Source: Ahniella affigens
GTDB lineage: Bacteria > Pseudomonadota > Gammaproteobacteria > Xanthomonadales > Ahniellaceae
Direction of reading: 5' to 3'
Assembly (NCBI RefSeq): GCF_003015185.1
Contig: NZ_CP027860.1
Location: 2,728,001-2,792,000, forward strand
DNA length: 64,000 nt
The position numbers were made by a program, and so were the translations under genes. Numbering within the stretch: the first letter of the stretch is position 1; each line of letters begins with the position of its first letter. Positions 33,760 through 43,662 of this stretch are shown piece by piece. The notes beneath the pieces are model-generated. The model was not told the origin of the DNA and searched no databases. It saw only the letters and a list, made by a program, of their open reading frames with translations.

Positions 33760-36128
33760 ATCCGGTCACCCCAGAGCAGTTTGCAGCGCTGGATCAGTGT
33801 CTGCAGCAGGCTTTGGATCTGCCCCCTTCCGAACGCGAGGCTTACCTTCAAGCCCATTGTGGTGGCGACGCCGATCAACTGATGGCCCTGCGCGCGCTGC
33901 TCGCCCATTGCGATGACAGCCAGACTGAATGGGAACGACTGCCAATGTCGTATCTCAATGCGCACGTGACTGAGATTCTGGACACGAAGCACTTGCCGCG
34001 AATCGCGAACTGGCGTCTTTTGCGCGAGTTGGGCGCAGGCGGCATGGCACGCGTGTTTCTGGCTGAGCGTGACGTCCAAGGCGCCACGCAACGAGCTGCC
34101 ATCAAGCTCTTGCAAGGTGGCCAACCCGACGCCGAACTGATGGCTCGCTTCGAACGCGAGCGACGCATTCTTGCTTCGTTGGATGATCCGCGGATTGCGC
34201 GTTTTTACGACGCGGGCATCGCCTCTGACGGGCGTCCTTGGTTAGCCATGGAGTATGTCGACGGCGCCAGGATTGATACGTGGTGCGATCAGCACCAGTT
34301 GAATATCCGGGCTCGCGTGCAGCTGATGCAGCAGGTCGCACTGGCGCTGGCAAGCGCCCACAACCGTCTCGTACTGCATCGGGATATCAAACCGGCCAAT
34401 GTGCTCGTCGATGCGACCGGGTTGCCGAAAATCCTCGACTTCGGGATCGCCAAGGTGCTCGCGGACGATGACGCTACCGATGGTCTCACCCGCACCCAGC
34501 AACGCTTGCTCACCCTGCACTATGCAAGCCCAGAACAACTACTGGGTGAACCAGTCGGGGTCGCCTCGGACATTTATCAACTCGGTCTGATGATGTACGA
34601 ACTGTTGAGCGGACAGCGACCATTTGCCCGCGACGAGGTGTCATTGCCGAGACTGATTCGCGCCATTGATGATCGGCAAGTGCCGCCGCTCCGCCAAGCC
34701 TTCGACGATGCTGATCCCGAGTCGGGGCGGCGCGCCCAGGCACGCGCCAATTCGCCTGCACGCTTGCGCCGCTTGCTGAGTGGCGATCTGCAGCAGATCA
34801 CCAACAAAGCGCTGGCCCGCGACCCGTTGCATCGGTACGGCAGCGCCATTCAATTCGCCGATGATCTCGAACACTATTTGTCGGGTCGCCCCGTACTGGC
34901 CGTCGCACCGTCCTTGGCGTATCGTCTCAAACGCTTGCTGGCTCGACACCCGCTCGCCGCCGCGCTGGCGGCGAGTTTGCTGATTGCCATTGCCGCGGGC
35001 ATCAGCGCGACGCTCTGGCAAACCCGGGAAGCGTTGCGCCAGCGTGACCAAGCACAGGCTGAAGCCGAAAAATCGGCACGGCTGGTCGAGTTCCTGACGA
35101 ATGCGCTGGCGACCGCGAACCCGACCCGCTCACAAGGCGAAACGGTCACGGCAAAAGCGCTACTAGACGGCGCGCGTGCCCGGATCGACGAAGAATTGCA
35201 ATCTCGGGACGCCACGCGTTCCGATCTGCTGGCCGCCATGTCTCAGGCCTATGGTGGATTGGCGTTGCGCGAGCCGCAACTCAAGCTTGCCGAAGAATCG
35301 TTGTCGATTGAGCGCGAACTGGACCGCCCGAGCGTGTTGACGCGACGCATGGTTCTGGCGGCAACTGCACTGAGAGAAACCAGCCAGCCGGAATCAGCAT
35401 ACGCGCTGTTTCAGGAGGCCGAGTCGCGTTTGCGCGCCGACCCGGCCGAGAGCCAGGGCTACCTCGGGCAAGTGTTGTACCTGAAAGCCATGACCGAGTT
35501 CAGTCTGCGGCAGTTCGAGCGTTCGGAGCACAGTCTGGAGCAGGCCATCGCATTGTTGAGCCAGGCTAGCGACGCGCGCGAGCGCGATCGCAACGCGGCG
35601 CGGCTGATGCTCAGCCGACTTTGGGCGACCAATGGCCGTCTCGACGACGCGATCCGCATGATCGAGACGACAGTCGCGGCACTGAGAACTGCAAAGCCTC
35701 CGCGACGCGCCGAATTGGAAGAAGCACTGGATGCCTTGGGCAGTGTCTACCGAAAAGCCGAGCGCTGGCCGGAACAAACGGCGGCCTATCGGGAAGCGAG
35801 AGACTTGGCGATCGAAGTTTACGGGCCGGAGCACTTGGATGTCGCAATACTCAGCCACAACCTGGCGGGCGCGCTGCTTTCCGAGGGCAACGTCGCAGAA
35901 GCGCTGACGCTGACCAATGAGGCCGTCAGTCTGGGTGCCCGCAGTGTTGGGCCGCTGCACGCGTTCTCGGTTTCGGCGAAGCTTCGCCAGATTGAGGCAC
36001 GTTGCCGCTCGGGCGACGAACACGTCGAAGCGGCGGAGTGGTCGCAATTGCAGGCCGGCATCGAGAAGCATCCGAACCTGGCCGACTTGCTCACTCAGCG
36101 CCAACAGCAGTGTGGCATTCGAAAGTGA
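33756..36128 (+). CDS. membrane-anchored Ser/Thr protein kinase with TPR sensor region
   Basis: A 790-residue PknB-like kinase coupled to the upstream sigma gene by an ATGA overlap. The kinase domain, about residues 88-390, shows the glycine loop LGAGGMARVFLAERD, the Lys in AAIKLL, HRDIKPANVLVD, DFGIAK and the activation segment end TLHYASPEQL. A single transmembrane helix (PLAAALAASLLIAIAAGISATLW) is at about residues 405-430. The periplasmic C-terminal half is helical and fits TPR repeats: SEHSLEQAIALL, LEEALDALGSVYRKAERW, HNLAGALLSEGNVAEAL. Together with the sigma factor it probably forms an envelope-to-transcription signalling pair. The signal is unknown. Confidence 0.95.
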   Translation: MNPVTPEQFAALDQCLQQALDLPPSEREAYLQAHCGGDADQLMALRALLAHCDDSQTEWERLPMSYLNAHVTEILDTKHLPRIANWRLLRELGAGGMARVFLAERDVQGATQRAAIKLLQGGQPDAELMARFERERRILASLDDPRIARFYDAGIASDGRPWLAMEYVDGARIDTWCDQHQLNIRARVQLMQQVALALASAHNRLVLHRDIKPANVLVDATGLPKILDFGIAKVLADDDATDGLTRTQQRLLTLHYASPEQLLGEPVGVASDIYQLGLMMYELLSGQRPFARDEVSLPRLIRAIDDRQVPPLRQAFDDADPESGRRAQARANSPARLRRLLSGDLQQITNKALARDPLHRYGSAIQFADDLEHYLSGRPVLAVAPSLAYRLKRLLARHPLAAALAASLLIAIAAGISATLWQTREALRQRDQAQAEAEKSARLVEFLTNALATANPTRSQGETVTAKALLDGARARIDEELQSRDATRSDLLAAMSQAYGGLALREPQLKLAEESLSIERELDRPSVLTRRMVLAATALRETSQPESAYALFQEAESRLRADPAESQGYLGQVLYLKAMTEFSLRQFERSEHSLEQAIALLSQASDARERDRNAARLMLSRLWATNGRLDDAIRMIETTVAALRTAKPPRRAELEEALDALGSVYRKAERWPEQTAAYREARDLAIEVYGPEHLDVAILSHNLAGALLSEGNVAEALTLTNEAVSLGARSVGPLHAFSVSAKLRQIEARCRSGDEHVEAAEWSQLQAGIEKHPNLADLLTQRQQQCGIRK

Positions 36129-36150
36129 TGGTGTGCCGAGCGAGACCCCA

Positions 36151-36783
36151 TCACCGACGTTCAGCGCCACGCGTTGCCTGCCATGCCAACATGGCGTCTG
36201 CGAGCAATTGGGATTTGCCCCCTTGCGCGGTCAGCGCAGCAACCGTTTGCTTGAACTCGGTATCGCTGCGGTTCTGACTCAGCTTGAACAAGCATTGCAG
36301 CTCAGTGACGACCAGATCAAAGCACTGAATCATGGGTGTCAGTGCGGCGACGTAACCTTCCGGCAGATGTTCGAATCGGTGTCCCGGACTCACTTCAAAC
36401 CGATCCTTCAACGTCTTCAAATGGCGCACGAGCGTGTCAGCATCTCTTGGCACAGGTTGAGCGCGGGCGTGCACCACTTGGTAGTTCCAAGTCCCGCCAA
36501 AGCGCATCGTTGACTGCCAACTCGCCAGAATAGGTGCGTCCGGCCCAAGGAACGAGACGAACACTTCCTGTGCTTGTGTCACGGCATGCCAATGGTCGGT
36601 GTCGCGCATCAGGTGACAGCGAAATATGGTTGGCGTGCCAAATTGCTCAATCAGCACCGGCAGATGGGTGGCGGCAACACGGCCGGCCGCATCGACAGCG
36701 ACCAACGTTGCGAACGGATTGGCGTCAATGAACGCGCGAATCACCTCTGGATCATCAACTTGGAACTGCTGGTCTCGGTACAT
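36151..36783 (-). CDS. PaiB-like FMN-binding protein
   Basis: A 210-residue protein of the PaiB/FMN-binding split-barrel group. ATG 36783 starts MYRDQQFQVDDPEVIRAFIDANPFATLVAVD, the conserved opening of the family. Further motifs are AATHLPVLIE, FRCHLMRDTDHWHAV, VSFLGPDAPILASWQ and TWNYQVVHARA. In Bacillus subtilis, PaiB takes part in repression of degradative enzymes, and the family may bind flavin or heme. It sits between the kinase gene, convergent with a 22-nt gap, and truB upstream on the same strand at 173 nt. That spot is where rpsO and pnp would be expected after truB in many gammaproteobacteria. Confidence 0.88.
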   Translation of the reverse strand: MYRDQQFQVDDPEVIRAFIDANPFATLVAVDAAGRVAATHLPVLIEQFGTPTIFRCHLMRDTDHWHAVTQAQEVFVSFLGPDAPILASWQSTMRFGGTWNYQVVHARAQPVPRDADTLVRHLKTLKDRFEVSPGHRFEHLPEGYVAALTPMIQCFDLVVTELQCLFKLSQNRSDTEFKQTVAALTAQGGKSQLLADAMLAWQATRGAERR

Positions 36784-36956
36784 GCGGCGTATGGTCCGGT
36801 TGGGCGTGGGTCTTGGCATGTTGCGGTGGCAGCGCGTCCCTGCTCAAGGACGGACGGCAACCACGGCCGATCATGCAGATGCCAAAGGAATACGCAATCT
36901 GGTGGTCAATCCGACAGCTTCAACTCAAGCGCCGGCGAACGGGCCAGCAGCGCCAA

Positions 36957-37904
36957 TCAGTCGGCGATTCCCATCCGAGCCTCGGTCGGCATCAGGCGGA
37001 TGACGCGCAGAATCTTCTTTGGATCGAGCTGACCGAGCCCCAGAAACCCGCCATCGGGTGCCACGAGTCGACTTGGGCCCGCGGTGATTCGTTCATCCCG
37101 AATCGAGAAGCGCTGACCACGAATCAGGCGTTCGACTTCATCGGCTTGCAGGTTGATTGCTGGCAGATGCAGCAGTGCCTGTTCAATAGGCGTCAGCATG
37201 CCGGGACGATCCGCATCGCTGCATCGGTCAACAGCTTCCAACGTGTGAATACGAAAGCTGTCGAAGCCACCGACACGGGTGCGCCGAAGCGCAAACAGAT
37301 GCGCGGCACTGCCAAGCGCCCTGCCGATGTCCTCAGCAAGACTTCGAATGTAGGTACCACTACCGCAGTCCACTTCAAATTTCAGTTCCTGCAATCGTGG
37401 CGGCTCGGATGCCGTCGTGCTGCGGGAAATCAAACGCAACGAATGGATCGTCACCGTCCGCTCGGGCGCGAGCACATCCATGCCCATCCGCGCCCAGGTA
37501 TAGAGCGGCAACCCCTTCTGTTTGATCGCCGAATACACCGGCGGTCGCTGAACAATCTGCCCAACGAAGCGCGCGAGCGTTTCTGCCAGCAGGTTGTCGT
37601 TGATCTCGGGTAGCGGAGCAGTGCGCGTAACGTCCCCCTCGCGATCAGCCGTGTGTGTTTCGGTGCCAAATCGGACGGTCGCGATATAAGCTTTGCGCTC
37701 GCTCAGCACGAAGCCGGCATAGCGCGTGGCCTCACCCAAGAACACCGGCAAGAGGCCTTCGGCCATGGGATCGAGCGTGCCGCCGTGGCCGGCCTTGTCG
37801 ACGTGATAGAGCTTTCGCACGCGCTGCAACGCGGCGTTCGATGTCCAGCCGGACGGCTTGTCGAGCAGGAGCACACCCGTTTTCAAGGGTGCCCCCTTAA
37901 GCAT
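36957..37904 (-). CDS. truB: tRNA pseudouridine-55 synthase
   Basis: A protein of up to 315 residues that makes pseudouridine 55 in the T-loop of tRNAs. The catalytic aspartate is in GHGGTLDPMAEGLLPV; other family motifs are GVLLLDKPSGWTSN, QRPPVYSAIKQKG and GSGTYIRSLAEDIGRALG. The C-terminal part (RLVAPDGGFLGLGQLD) is the PUA-like domain. Two starts are possible: ATG 37904 or a TTG at 37886 that has AAGGGGG just upstream. It is the last recognisable gene of the rimP-nusA-infB-rbfA-truB operon, about 100 nt after rbfA. Confidence 0.97.
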   Translation of the reverse strand: MLKGAPLKTGVLLLDKPSGWTSNAALQRVRKLYHVDKAGHGGTLDPMAEGLLPVFLGEATRYAGFVLSERKAYIATVRFGTETHTADREGDVTRTAPLPEINDNLLAETLARFVGQIVQRPPVYSAIKQKGLPLYTWARMGMDVLAPERTVTIHSLRLISRSTTASEPPRLQELKFEVDCGSGTYIRSLAEDIGRALGSAAHLFALRRTRVGGFDSFRIHTLEAVDRCSDADRPGMLTPIEQALLHLPAINLQADEVERLIRGQRFSIRDERITAGPSRLVAPDGGFLGLGQLDPKKILRVIRLMPTEARMGIAD

Positions 37905-38007
37905 GGGTAAGGTGCGACACGCGAATCAATGGGCCTAAACCGCGCACCCGACTTCAGGCGATTCAGCGTCAAGCGTTTTGGCAGGCAGGCATCGCCCATG
38001 ACCCACC

Positions 38008-38541
38008 TCAATCGGCCGCGCGGCCCTGTTTGGCGACCACCTTCTTGGCCGGCGCTTTCTTGGCTGCCGCCGTCTTTGCCGGACCAACAGCTTTCTTGGC
38101 GGGCGCTTTCGCAGCAGACGCTTTCGTCCCCGCGACTTTTTTCGCTCCGGGCTTCTTGGCCGACTTCTTGGCTGGTGCGCGCTCGGCAAACACCGGCACG
38201 ACCGGTGCGCGCAGCAACGCGTCAATGCGCTCACCGCGATCCACCGATTCGTCGTATCGGAAATGCAATTCCGGCACGGTGCGCATCGTCACGCGCCGCG
38301 CCAGTTCTTTCCGGAACTCCCAAGAATTGGCATTCAGGTCTTTGATGGCCGCCAATCCCTGCTCGCGCACGAGCGCGGTCAGGAACACGTTGGCGTGCGC
38401 CAGATCACGGGTGATCTCGACATCGGACACCGACACCGACGGCAGCAGGCCATTGCGCACAGCTTCGTGCACCAAGCTGCCGAGCTCTCGGCGTAGCATG
38501 GAGGAAATGCGATCAGTGCGAGAGAAATTGGCGTGACCCAT
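38008..38541 (-). CDS. rbfA: ribosome-binding factor A with Lys/Ala-rich tail
   Basis: A 177-residue protein. The first 115 residues are the KH-like fold of RbfA (RTDRISSMLRRELGSLVHEAVRN, then VSVSDVEITRDLAHANVFLTAL, then PELHFRYDESVDRGERIDALL), which helps 30S maturation around the 5' end of 16S rRNA. The last 55 residues are a low-complexity Lys/Ala/Pro tail with repeats such as PAKK and AAAKKA, like histone H1 tails. Typical RbfA is about 120-135 residues, so the tail is a true extension. ATG 38541 has AGGAG upstream. It lies 47 nt downstream of infB. Confidence 0.96.
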   Translation of the reverse strand: MGHANFSRTDRISSMLRRELGSLVHEAVRNGLLPSVSVSDVEITRDLAHANVFLTALVREQGLAAIKDLNANSWEFRKELARRVTMRTVPELHFRYDESVDRGERIDALLRAPVVPVFAERAPAKKSAKKPGAKKVAGTKASAAKAPAKKAVGPAKTAAAKKAPAKKVVAKQGRAAD

Positions 38542-38588
38542 GACGGACTCCTAAGGCCAACTGGCGGCGAACCGCCAGTGCCTGTTCA

Positions 38589-41252
38589 TTACAGCGAGCG
38601 GGCAACTTCGATGCGCTCGAAGCACTCGATCTGATCGCCAGCGCGCACGTCGTTGTATTGCTTGACGCCGATACCGCACTCCATGCCGTTGCGGACATCT
38701 TCAACAGCTTCCTTGAAGCGCCGGAGCGATTCGAGCTCGCCTTCGAAGATCACCACGTTATCACGCAGCACGCGGATCGGCTTGTTGCGCTTGACGTTGC
38801 CCTCGATGACCATGCAGCCCGCGATCTGACCAAACTTGGACGAGCGGAACACATCGCGAACCTGCGCCACGCCAATGATCTCCTCGCGAATTTCCTTGCC
38901 GAGCAGTCCGGACGCAACCTGCTTCACCTGATCGATTACGTCATAGATGATCGAGAAGTAGCGGAGATCCAGACCATTCTCGGTGATGATCTTGCGCGCG
39001 GTGCCATCGGCACGCACGTTGAAGCCGATGACGACTGCCTTCGACGCCGCCGCGAGCGTGGCGTCCGATTCGGTGATCCCACCAACCCCCGACGCAATGA
39101 CGTTGATCCTGATGCTGTCGTTGGACAGATTCACCAGCGCGTCGCGCAGTGCTTCGACCGATCCTTGCACGTCGGCCTTAACGACCAGGTTCAGCACGCG
39201 CATCTCGCCCGCTGCCATCTGCGAGAACATGTCCTCGAGCTTCGTTGCGCCCGTCTTGACCAATCGCGTCTCACGTTTCTTCTGTTCGCGCTGCGCGGCC
39301 ACTTCCTTCGCGAGGCGCTCATCAGCCACGACGATGAAGTCATCGCCCGCCTCGGGCACACCCGACAAACCAAGAACTACAACCGGAATCGACGGACCAG
39401 CTTCGGCGATCTGCTGACCGACTTCGTTGAACATGGCGCGCATGCGGCCGTACTGCACCCCGCACACCAGGAAGTCGCCCTTACGCAGCGTGCCGCGCTG
39501 GACGAGCACGGTGGCAACCGGGCCGCGGCCCTTGTCGAGACTGGACTCCACAACGATACCGCTCGCGCGGCCTTCGCTCGCAGCCTTCAATTCCATCACT
39601 TCGGCCTGCAACAGAATGCCATCGAGCAGATCGTCGACGCCCATACCCGTCTTGGCCGACACCGGTACGCATTGCGTCTCACCGCCGTACTCTTCGGGCA
39701 CGACCTCGTGCTGAATGAGTCCTTGCTTGACGCGCTCAGGCAGCGCGTCCGGCTTGTCCATCTTGTTGATCGCCACGATCAGCGGCACGTTCGCTGCCTT
39801 GGCGTGCTGAATGGCTTCGAGCGTCTGCGGCATCACGCCGTCGTCAGCGGCAACCACCAACACGACGATGTCGGTGAGGCGCGCACCGCGAGCACGCATC
39901 GCGGTAAACGCGGCATGGCCCGGGGTGTCGAGGAAGGTGATCACGCCCTTCGGCGTCTTCACATGATAAGCACCGATGTGCTGGGTGATACCGCCAGCTT
40001 CGCCGGCAGCCACTTTAGTGCGGCGAATGTAGTCGAGCAGCGAGGTCTTGCCGTGGTCGACGTGACCCATGATGGTCACGATCGGCGGACGGGATTCCTG
40101 ATCCGCAGTATTGCCGGCCTGCACCGCAGCAAGCACCGATTCGGCGTCTTTCCCGGTCGCCTTGCTGGCTTTGTGCCCGAGTTCTTCGACGACCAGCACC
40201 GCAGTTTCGTGGTCAATTGTTTGATTGATAGTAGCCATAACGCCCATTTTGAATAGCGCCTTGACCACTTCTGAGCCCTTCAGGGCCAGCTTATTGGCGA
40301 GATCAGCGACGGTGATTGATTCGCCAATGGCGATCTCACGAGTGACCGGCGCCGTAGGCCGGGAGAACGTACCTGCCGGCACATGGCGCGGCATTTCCTT
40401 GCCGCGAGGGCGTTTTTTCGTGCGGCGCGCGTGATCGCCAGAGAGATGCAACTCGCCGGCCAGGAAGCGGCTGGCGCCGCCAAAATCCTCTTCGCTCGCC
40501 TCATCCAATTGCATACGATGACTGCCGCGATTGCCTTTGTGGCGATGCGGCGGCTCGGCGCCATCTTTTTTCGGCGGTGCCTTTTCTGGCGGCCGCTCAA
40601 CTTTCGGTGGGTGTGCTTTCTTCTCTTCGACCTTCGCAGCCTTGCCATCGGCGGGCTTCTTCGAGCGCGCTTCTTCTTCCGCAGCAAGGCGCGCGGCTTC
40701 GACTTCGGCCAAGCGTTGTGCTTCCTTCGCCGCTTCCTCAGCGCGACGTTCGGCTTCGATCGCTGCACGCTTCGCGTCTTCTTCGCGACGTTTCGCGTCC
40801 TCGACTGCACGCTGCTTATCGTCCATGTCGCGCAGACGCTTCAGCTCAACTTCCTGCTTGGCCTTCGATTCGGCCAACAAGCGAAGCGCGTGCTCGCGCT
40901 CTTCGCTGACCGGCTGCTCCTGCTCGTCGATTTCGTTCCGCTTCACATACGTACGCTTCTGGCGCACTTCGATGTTGACGGTCTTGCCTCGGGCAGCCCC
41001 GGCGGACACGGTGATTTCGCTGACTTGCTTGCGCTTCAGCGTAATCTGTTTTGGCGAGGCCTCAGGCGTCGGGCTGGCCTCCTTCTTGCCGTGTGTGCGG
41101 CGCAGAAAGCCGAGCAACTTGACCTTTTCGGTGCTGCTGACCACCTGATCCGGTCCGGAAACCTTCATGCCGGCTTCCGAAAACTGTTCGACCAGTTTGT
41201 CGACTGGCATCCCGAGAACTTGCGCGAGTTGGCGAACGGTAACGTCTGACAT
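38589..41252 (-). CDS. infB: translation initiation factor IF-2
   Basis: An 887-residue GTPase. The N-terminal IF2-N domain ([20 protein letters not shown]) is followed by a long charged Glu/Lys/Ala helix (about residues 125-230) and a second IF2-N domain ([25 protein letters not shown]). The G domain has [14 protein letters not shown] (G1), DTPGHAAF (G3) and NKMD (G4), then domains II-IV ending in the fMet-tRNA-binding C2 region ([29 protein letters not shown]). It brings fMet-tRNA to the 30S subunit, whose gene lies nearby at 44396-44472. AAGGA precedes ATG 41252. It lies 54 nt after nusA. Confidence 0.98.
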   Translation of the reverse strand: MSDVTVRQLAQVLGMPVDKLVEQFSEAGMKVSGPDQVVSSTEKVKLLGFLRRTHGKKEASPTPEASPKQITLKRKQVSEITVSAGAARGKTVNIEVRQKRTYVKRNEIDEQEQPVSEEREHALRLLAESKAKQEVELKRLRDMDDKQRAVEDAKRREEDAKRAAIEAERRAEEAAKEAQRLAEVEAARLAAEEEARSKKPADGKAAKVEEKKAHPPKVERPPEKAPPKKDGAEPPHRHKGNRGSHRMQLDEASEEDFGGASRFLAGELHLSGDHARRTKKRPRGKEMPRHVPAGTFSRPTAPVTREIAIGESITVADLANKLALKGSEVVKALFKMGVMATINQTIDHETAVLVVEELGHKASKATGKDAESVLAAVQAGNTADQESRPPIVTIMGHVDHGKTSLLDYIRRTKVAAGEAGGITQHIGAYHVKTPKGVITFLDTPGHAAFTAMRARGARLTDIVVLVVAADDGVMPQTLEAIQHAKAANVPLIVAINKMDKPDALPERVKQGLIQHEVVPEEYGGETQCVPVSAKTGMGVDDLLDGILLQAEVMELKAASEGRASGIVVESSLDKGRGPVATVLVQRGTLRKGDFLVCGVQYGRMRAMFNEVGQQIAEAGPSIPVVVLGLSGVPEAGDDFIVVADERLAKEVAAQREQKKRETRLVKTGATKLEDMFSQMAAGEMRVLNLVVKADVQGSVEALRDALVNLSNDSIRINVIASGVGGITESDATLAAASKAVVIGFNVRADGTARKIITENGLDLRYFSIIYDVIDQVKQVASGLLGKEIREEIIGVAQVRDVFRSSKFGQIAGCMVIEGNVKRNKPIRVLRDNVVIFEGELESLRRFKEAVEDVRNGMECGIGVKQYNDVRAGDQIECFERIEVARSL

Positions 41253-41306
41253 GGGAATCCTTGGTGGCGAGTCGAGTAGTGCTTGATGCAGTCCGTAGCG
41301 AGCGAA

Positions 41307-42797
41307 TTACTCGAACCAGTGTGCGCGGGCAGCCATGATCAGCTTCTTGGCGCTGGCTTCATCCAGCCCTTCGATATCGCTGATCTCATCGGCAGCCATG
41401 TCGGCCAGATCATCGCGGGTGCGCACGCCGCGTTCGGCGAGCGCATAGGCGATGGCGTCGTCCATGCCGTCCAGTGACAGCAGATCGTCGGCCGGTTTGT
41501 TCTTCTCCAAATCCTCTTCGGCCGCAATCATCTGCGTCAGCAGAGCGTCGCGGGCGCGGGCGCGGAGTTCTTCGACGACATCGGCATCGAACTCTTCCAC
41601 CGCCAGCAGTTCCGCTTCCGGCACGTAGGCAATCTCTTCCACGGTCGAGAAGCCTTCCTGGACGAGGATCGACGCAATTTCGGAGTCAACTTCAAGGCGA
41701 TCCATGAACAGCTGGCGGGCGGCTTCCTGCTCGCCTTCCGACTTCTGTTGAATCTGCGCCTGCGTCATCACGTTCAACTGCCAACCGGACAATTTGCTGG
41801 CCAACCGTACGTTCTGACCGCCGCGGCCGATCGCCTGCGACAATTTGTCTTCGGACACAGCCACGTCCATCGAGTGCTTTTCTTCGTCAACGATGATCGA
41901 CTGCACCTCGGCCGGGGCCATGGCGTTGATGACGAACTGCGCCGGGTTTTCATTCCATGGAATGATGTCCACACGCTCGCCATTCAATTCGTTCGAAACG
42001 GCCTGCACGCGCGAACCGCGCATACCGATACACGCGCCGATCGGATCGGTACGGTGATCGTTAGCCTTGACCGCGATCTTGGCGCGATCACCTGGGTCAC
42101 GAGCACAGCCCATGATGGTGACGAGGCCCTGACCGACTTCCGGCACTTCGAGCTTGAACAACTCGATCATGAACTCAGGGGCCGTACGTGACACGACCAA
42201 CTGCGGGCCACGCATTTCGGTGCGAATTTCCAGCAGATAGCCGCGCAGACGATCGCCCGGGCGGACGTTCTCGCGCGCAATCGCCTTGTCGCGCGGGATG
42301 ATCGCTTCGGCATTGCCGCCGAGATCCAGGAACACGTTGCCGCGCTCGACGCGTTTGACGATACCCGTTACGAGTTCGCCCACGCGGTCACGATACGCAT
42401 CAACCACCTGCGAACGCTCGGCTTCGCGCACCCGCTGCACGATGACCTGCTTCGCTGCCTGGGCAGCAATGCGACCGAACTCTGGGTTCTCAATCCGTTC
42501 TTCGACAAATTCGCCGACCTGGTAATCGCTTCGCAGGTCAACCGCATCCATCAGACGCGTCATGCGATCGGGCGATTCCATGACCACGTCGTCGGCCACG
42601 ACTTCCCAGCGACGGAAGGTCTCGTAGTCGCCGGTATTGCGATTGATCGACACGCGGATCGACACGTCCTGATCCGGATAGCGCTTTTTCGCCGCCGAGG
42701 CGAGGGCCGCTTCCATCGCGTCAAAAATCACGCCGCGCTGCACGCCTTTTTCATTGGCGACTGCTTCGACGACCAGCAACATTTCCTTACTGCTCAT
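41307..42797 (-). CDS. nusA: transcription termination/antitermination factor NusA
   Basis: A 496-residue protein. In order: the N-terminal RNA polymerase-binding domain (MSSKEMLLVVEAVANEKGV), the S1 domain (DRVGELVTGIVKRVERGNVFLDLG), two KH domains (DPIGACIGMRGSRVQAVSNELNGERVDII; LSQAIGRGGQNVRLASKLSGW), and two C-terminal helix-hairpin-helix repeats (FSTVEEIAYVPEAELLAVEEFD; RTRDDLADMAADEISDIEGLD) that contact alpha-CTD and NusG/boxA complexes. GGAG lies before ATG 42797. In Escherichia coli NusA represses its own operon through leader terminators; two candidate hairpins lie upstream of rimP here. Confidence 0.98.
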   Translation of the reverse strand: MSSKEMLLVVEAVANEKGVQRGVIFDAMEAALASAAKKRYPDQDVSIRVSINRNTGDYETFRRWEVVADDVVMESPDRMTRLMDAVDLRSDYQVGEFVEERIENPEFGRIAAQAAKQVIVQRVREAERSQVVDAYRDRVGELVTGIVKRVERGNVFLDLGGNAEAIIPRDKAIARENVRPGDRLRGYLLEIRTEMRGPQLVVSRTAPEFMIELFKLEVPEVGQGLVTIMGCARDPGDRAKIAVKANDHRTDPIGACIGMRGSRVQAVSNELNGERVDIIPWNENPAQFVINAMAPAEVQSIIVDEEKHSMDVAVSEDKLSQAIGRGGQNVRLASKLSGWQLNVMTQAQIQQKSEGEQEAARQLFMDRLEVDSEIASILVQEGFSTVEEIAYVPEAELLAVEEFDADVVEELRARARDALLTQMIAAEEDLEKNKPADDLLSLDGMDDAIAYALAERGVRTRDDLADMAADEISDIEGLDEASAKKLIMAARAHWFE

Positions 42798-42854
42798 GGG
42801 ATGCTCCGCTGCCTTCCGGCATCAAAGTAACTTAGGGTTCTTGTGACAAGAGCC

Positions 42855-43421
42855 TTAGGAGGCCTTGGGTTTTTTCGGTGACTTCGGCGATTGCAGCGCT
42901 TGGTCGCCTTTCGGCTTGGGCTTCGCTCGACCGTCATTCGGTTCCGGGAAGACCGGCACGAGACGAGCCTTCTCGATGTTGTCGTGCTGAATACTGACAT
43001 CCACGCCATCCTGTTCGATGACGATGGTATTGCCCTCAACCTGTTTGATGGGTCCTTGAAACCGGCGGCGCGTATTGACCGGCACATGGACGGTGAGTTT
43101 GGCCGGTTCGCCAACAAACCGCGCAAAGTGCGCCGGCTTGAACAGCGGCCGGTCGAGCCCTGGGGACGACACTTCAAGCGTGTAGCGAGAAGTGATCGGA
43201 TCGTGCACATCCATGGTGGCCGAGATTTCGCGACTGGCCGCTTCACAATCTTCGATCGTGACGATCCGCTCGATCGCGTCGATGTAGATGCGTAGCAAGG
43301 CATTATTACGATGCGGCACATATTCGAGCCCGAGCAGCTCCAAGCCGATCGAGGCGATCACCGGACTCAGCAATGATTCAAGCTCTTCAGATTTCACAAT
43401 CAGCTCTCGCAATACATTCAT
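42855..43421 (-). CDS. rimP: ribosome maturation factor RimP
   Basis: A 188-residue protein. ATG 43421 starts MNVLRELIVKSEELESLLSP; a TTG one codon upstream is an alternative. RimP motifs are GLELLGLEYVPHRNNALLRIYID, IEDCEAASREISATMDV and YTLEVSSPGLDRPLFKPAHF. The second domain is an Sm-like barrel (GPIKQVEGNTIVIEQDG). It assists 30S assembly. A Lys/Pro-rich tail of about 30 residues (AKPKPKGDQ...SPKKPKAS) extends beyond the usual end. It is the first gene of the operon; its ribosome site is poor and a terminator-like hairpin ends only about 30 nt before the start. Confidence 0.96.
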   Translation of the reverse strand: MNVLRELIVKSEELESLLSPVIASIGLELLGLEYVPHRNNALLRIYIDAIERIVTIEDCEAASREISATMDVHDPITSRYTLEVSSPGLDRPLFKPAHFARFVGEPAKLTVHVPVNTRRRFQGPIKQVEGNTIVIEQDGVDVSIQHDNIEKARLVPVFPEPNDGRAKPKPKGDQALQSPKSPKKPKAS

Positions 43422-43452
43422 CAAAAACCAAGGCCGAAAAACCCAGGTTCCA

Positions 43453-43477
43453 AAAACAAAAAAGGGCCCAAGGGCCC
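43453..43477 (-). terminator. terminator-like hairpin just before rimP
   Basis: On the minus strand GGGCCC-TT-GGGCCC is followed by TTTTTTGTTTTTG. Each half is itself palindromic. The T-run is strong, yet rimP starts about 30 nt further, so this is more likely an attenuator than a plain operon end. Confidence 0.6.
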
Positions 43478-43535
43478 GTATCCATACGGTTCAGTTTCTG
43501 GTCGACTCGTCACGGCCAAAGCCGCTGCGCCAACT

Positions 43536-43557
43536 AAAAAGGCCCCCGACGGAGGCC
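43536..43557 (-). terminator. second terminator-like hairpin in the rimP leader
   Basis: On the minus strand GGCCTCC-GTC-GGGGGCC is followed by five T. It lies about 70 nt after the predicted start of transcription. Confidence 0.6.
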
Positions 43558-43633
43558 CTTCCAGAAAATGTGGTGACGAGCAAATTAATGTTTGCAGCAC
43601 GCTGCAGCACTAAATCGTCGTTCAGGCTTTGCG

Positions 43634-43662
43634 ATCATAGCCCGATTTGCCGTTGGCGGCAA
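43634..43662 (-). promoter_or_regulatory. sigma-70 promoter of the rimP operon
   Basis: On the minus strand TTGCCG (43662-43657), a 17-nt spacer, then TATGAT (43639-43634). Transcription would start near 43627, about 205 nt before rimP. Confidence 0.6.

Noticed and set aside
38658-40256. 530-codon plus-strand frame opposite infB
   Set aside because: Shadow of the IF-2 gene; no ribosome site or homology.
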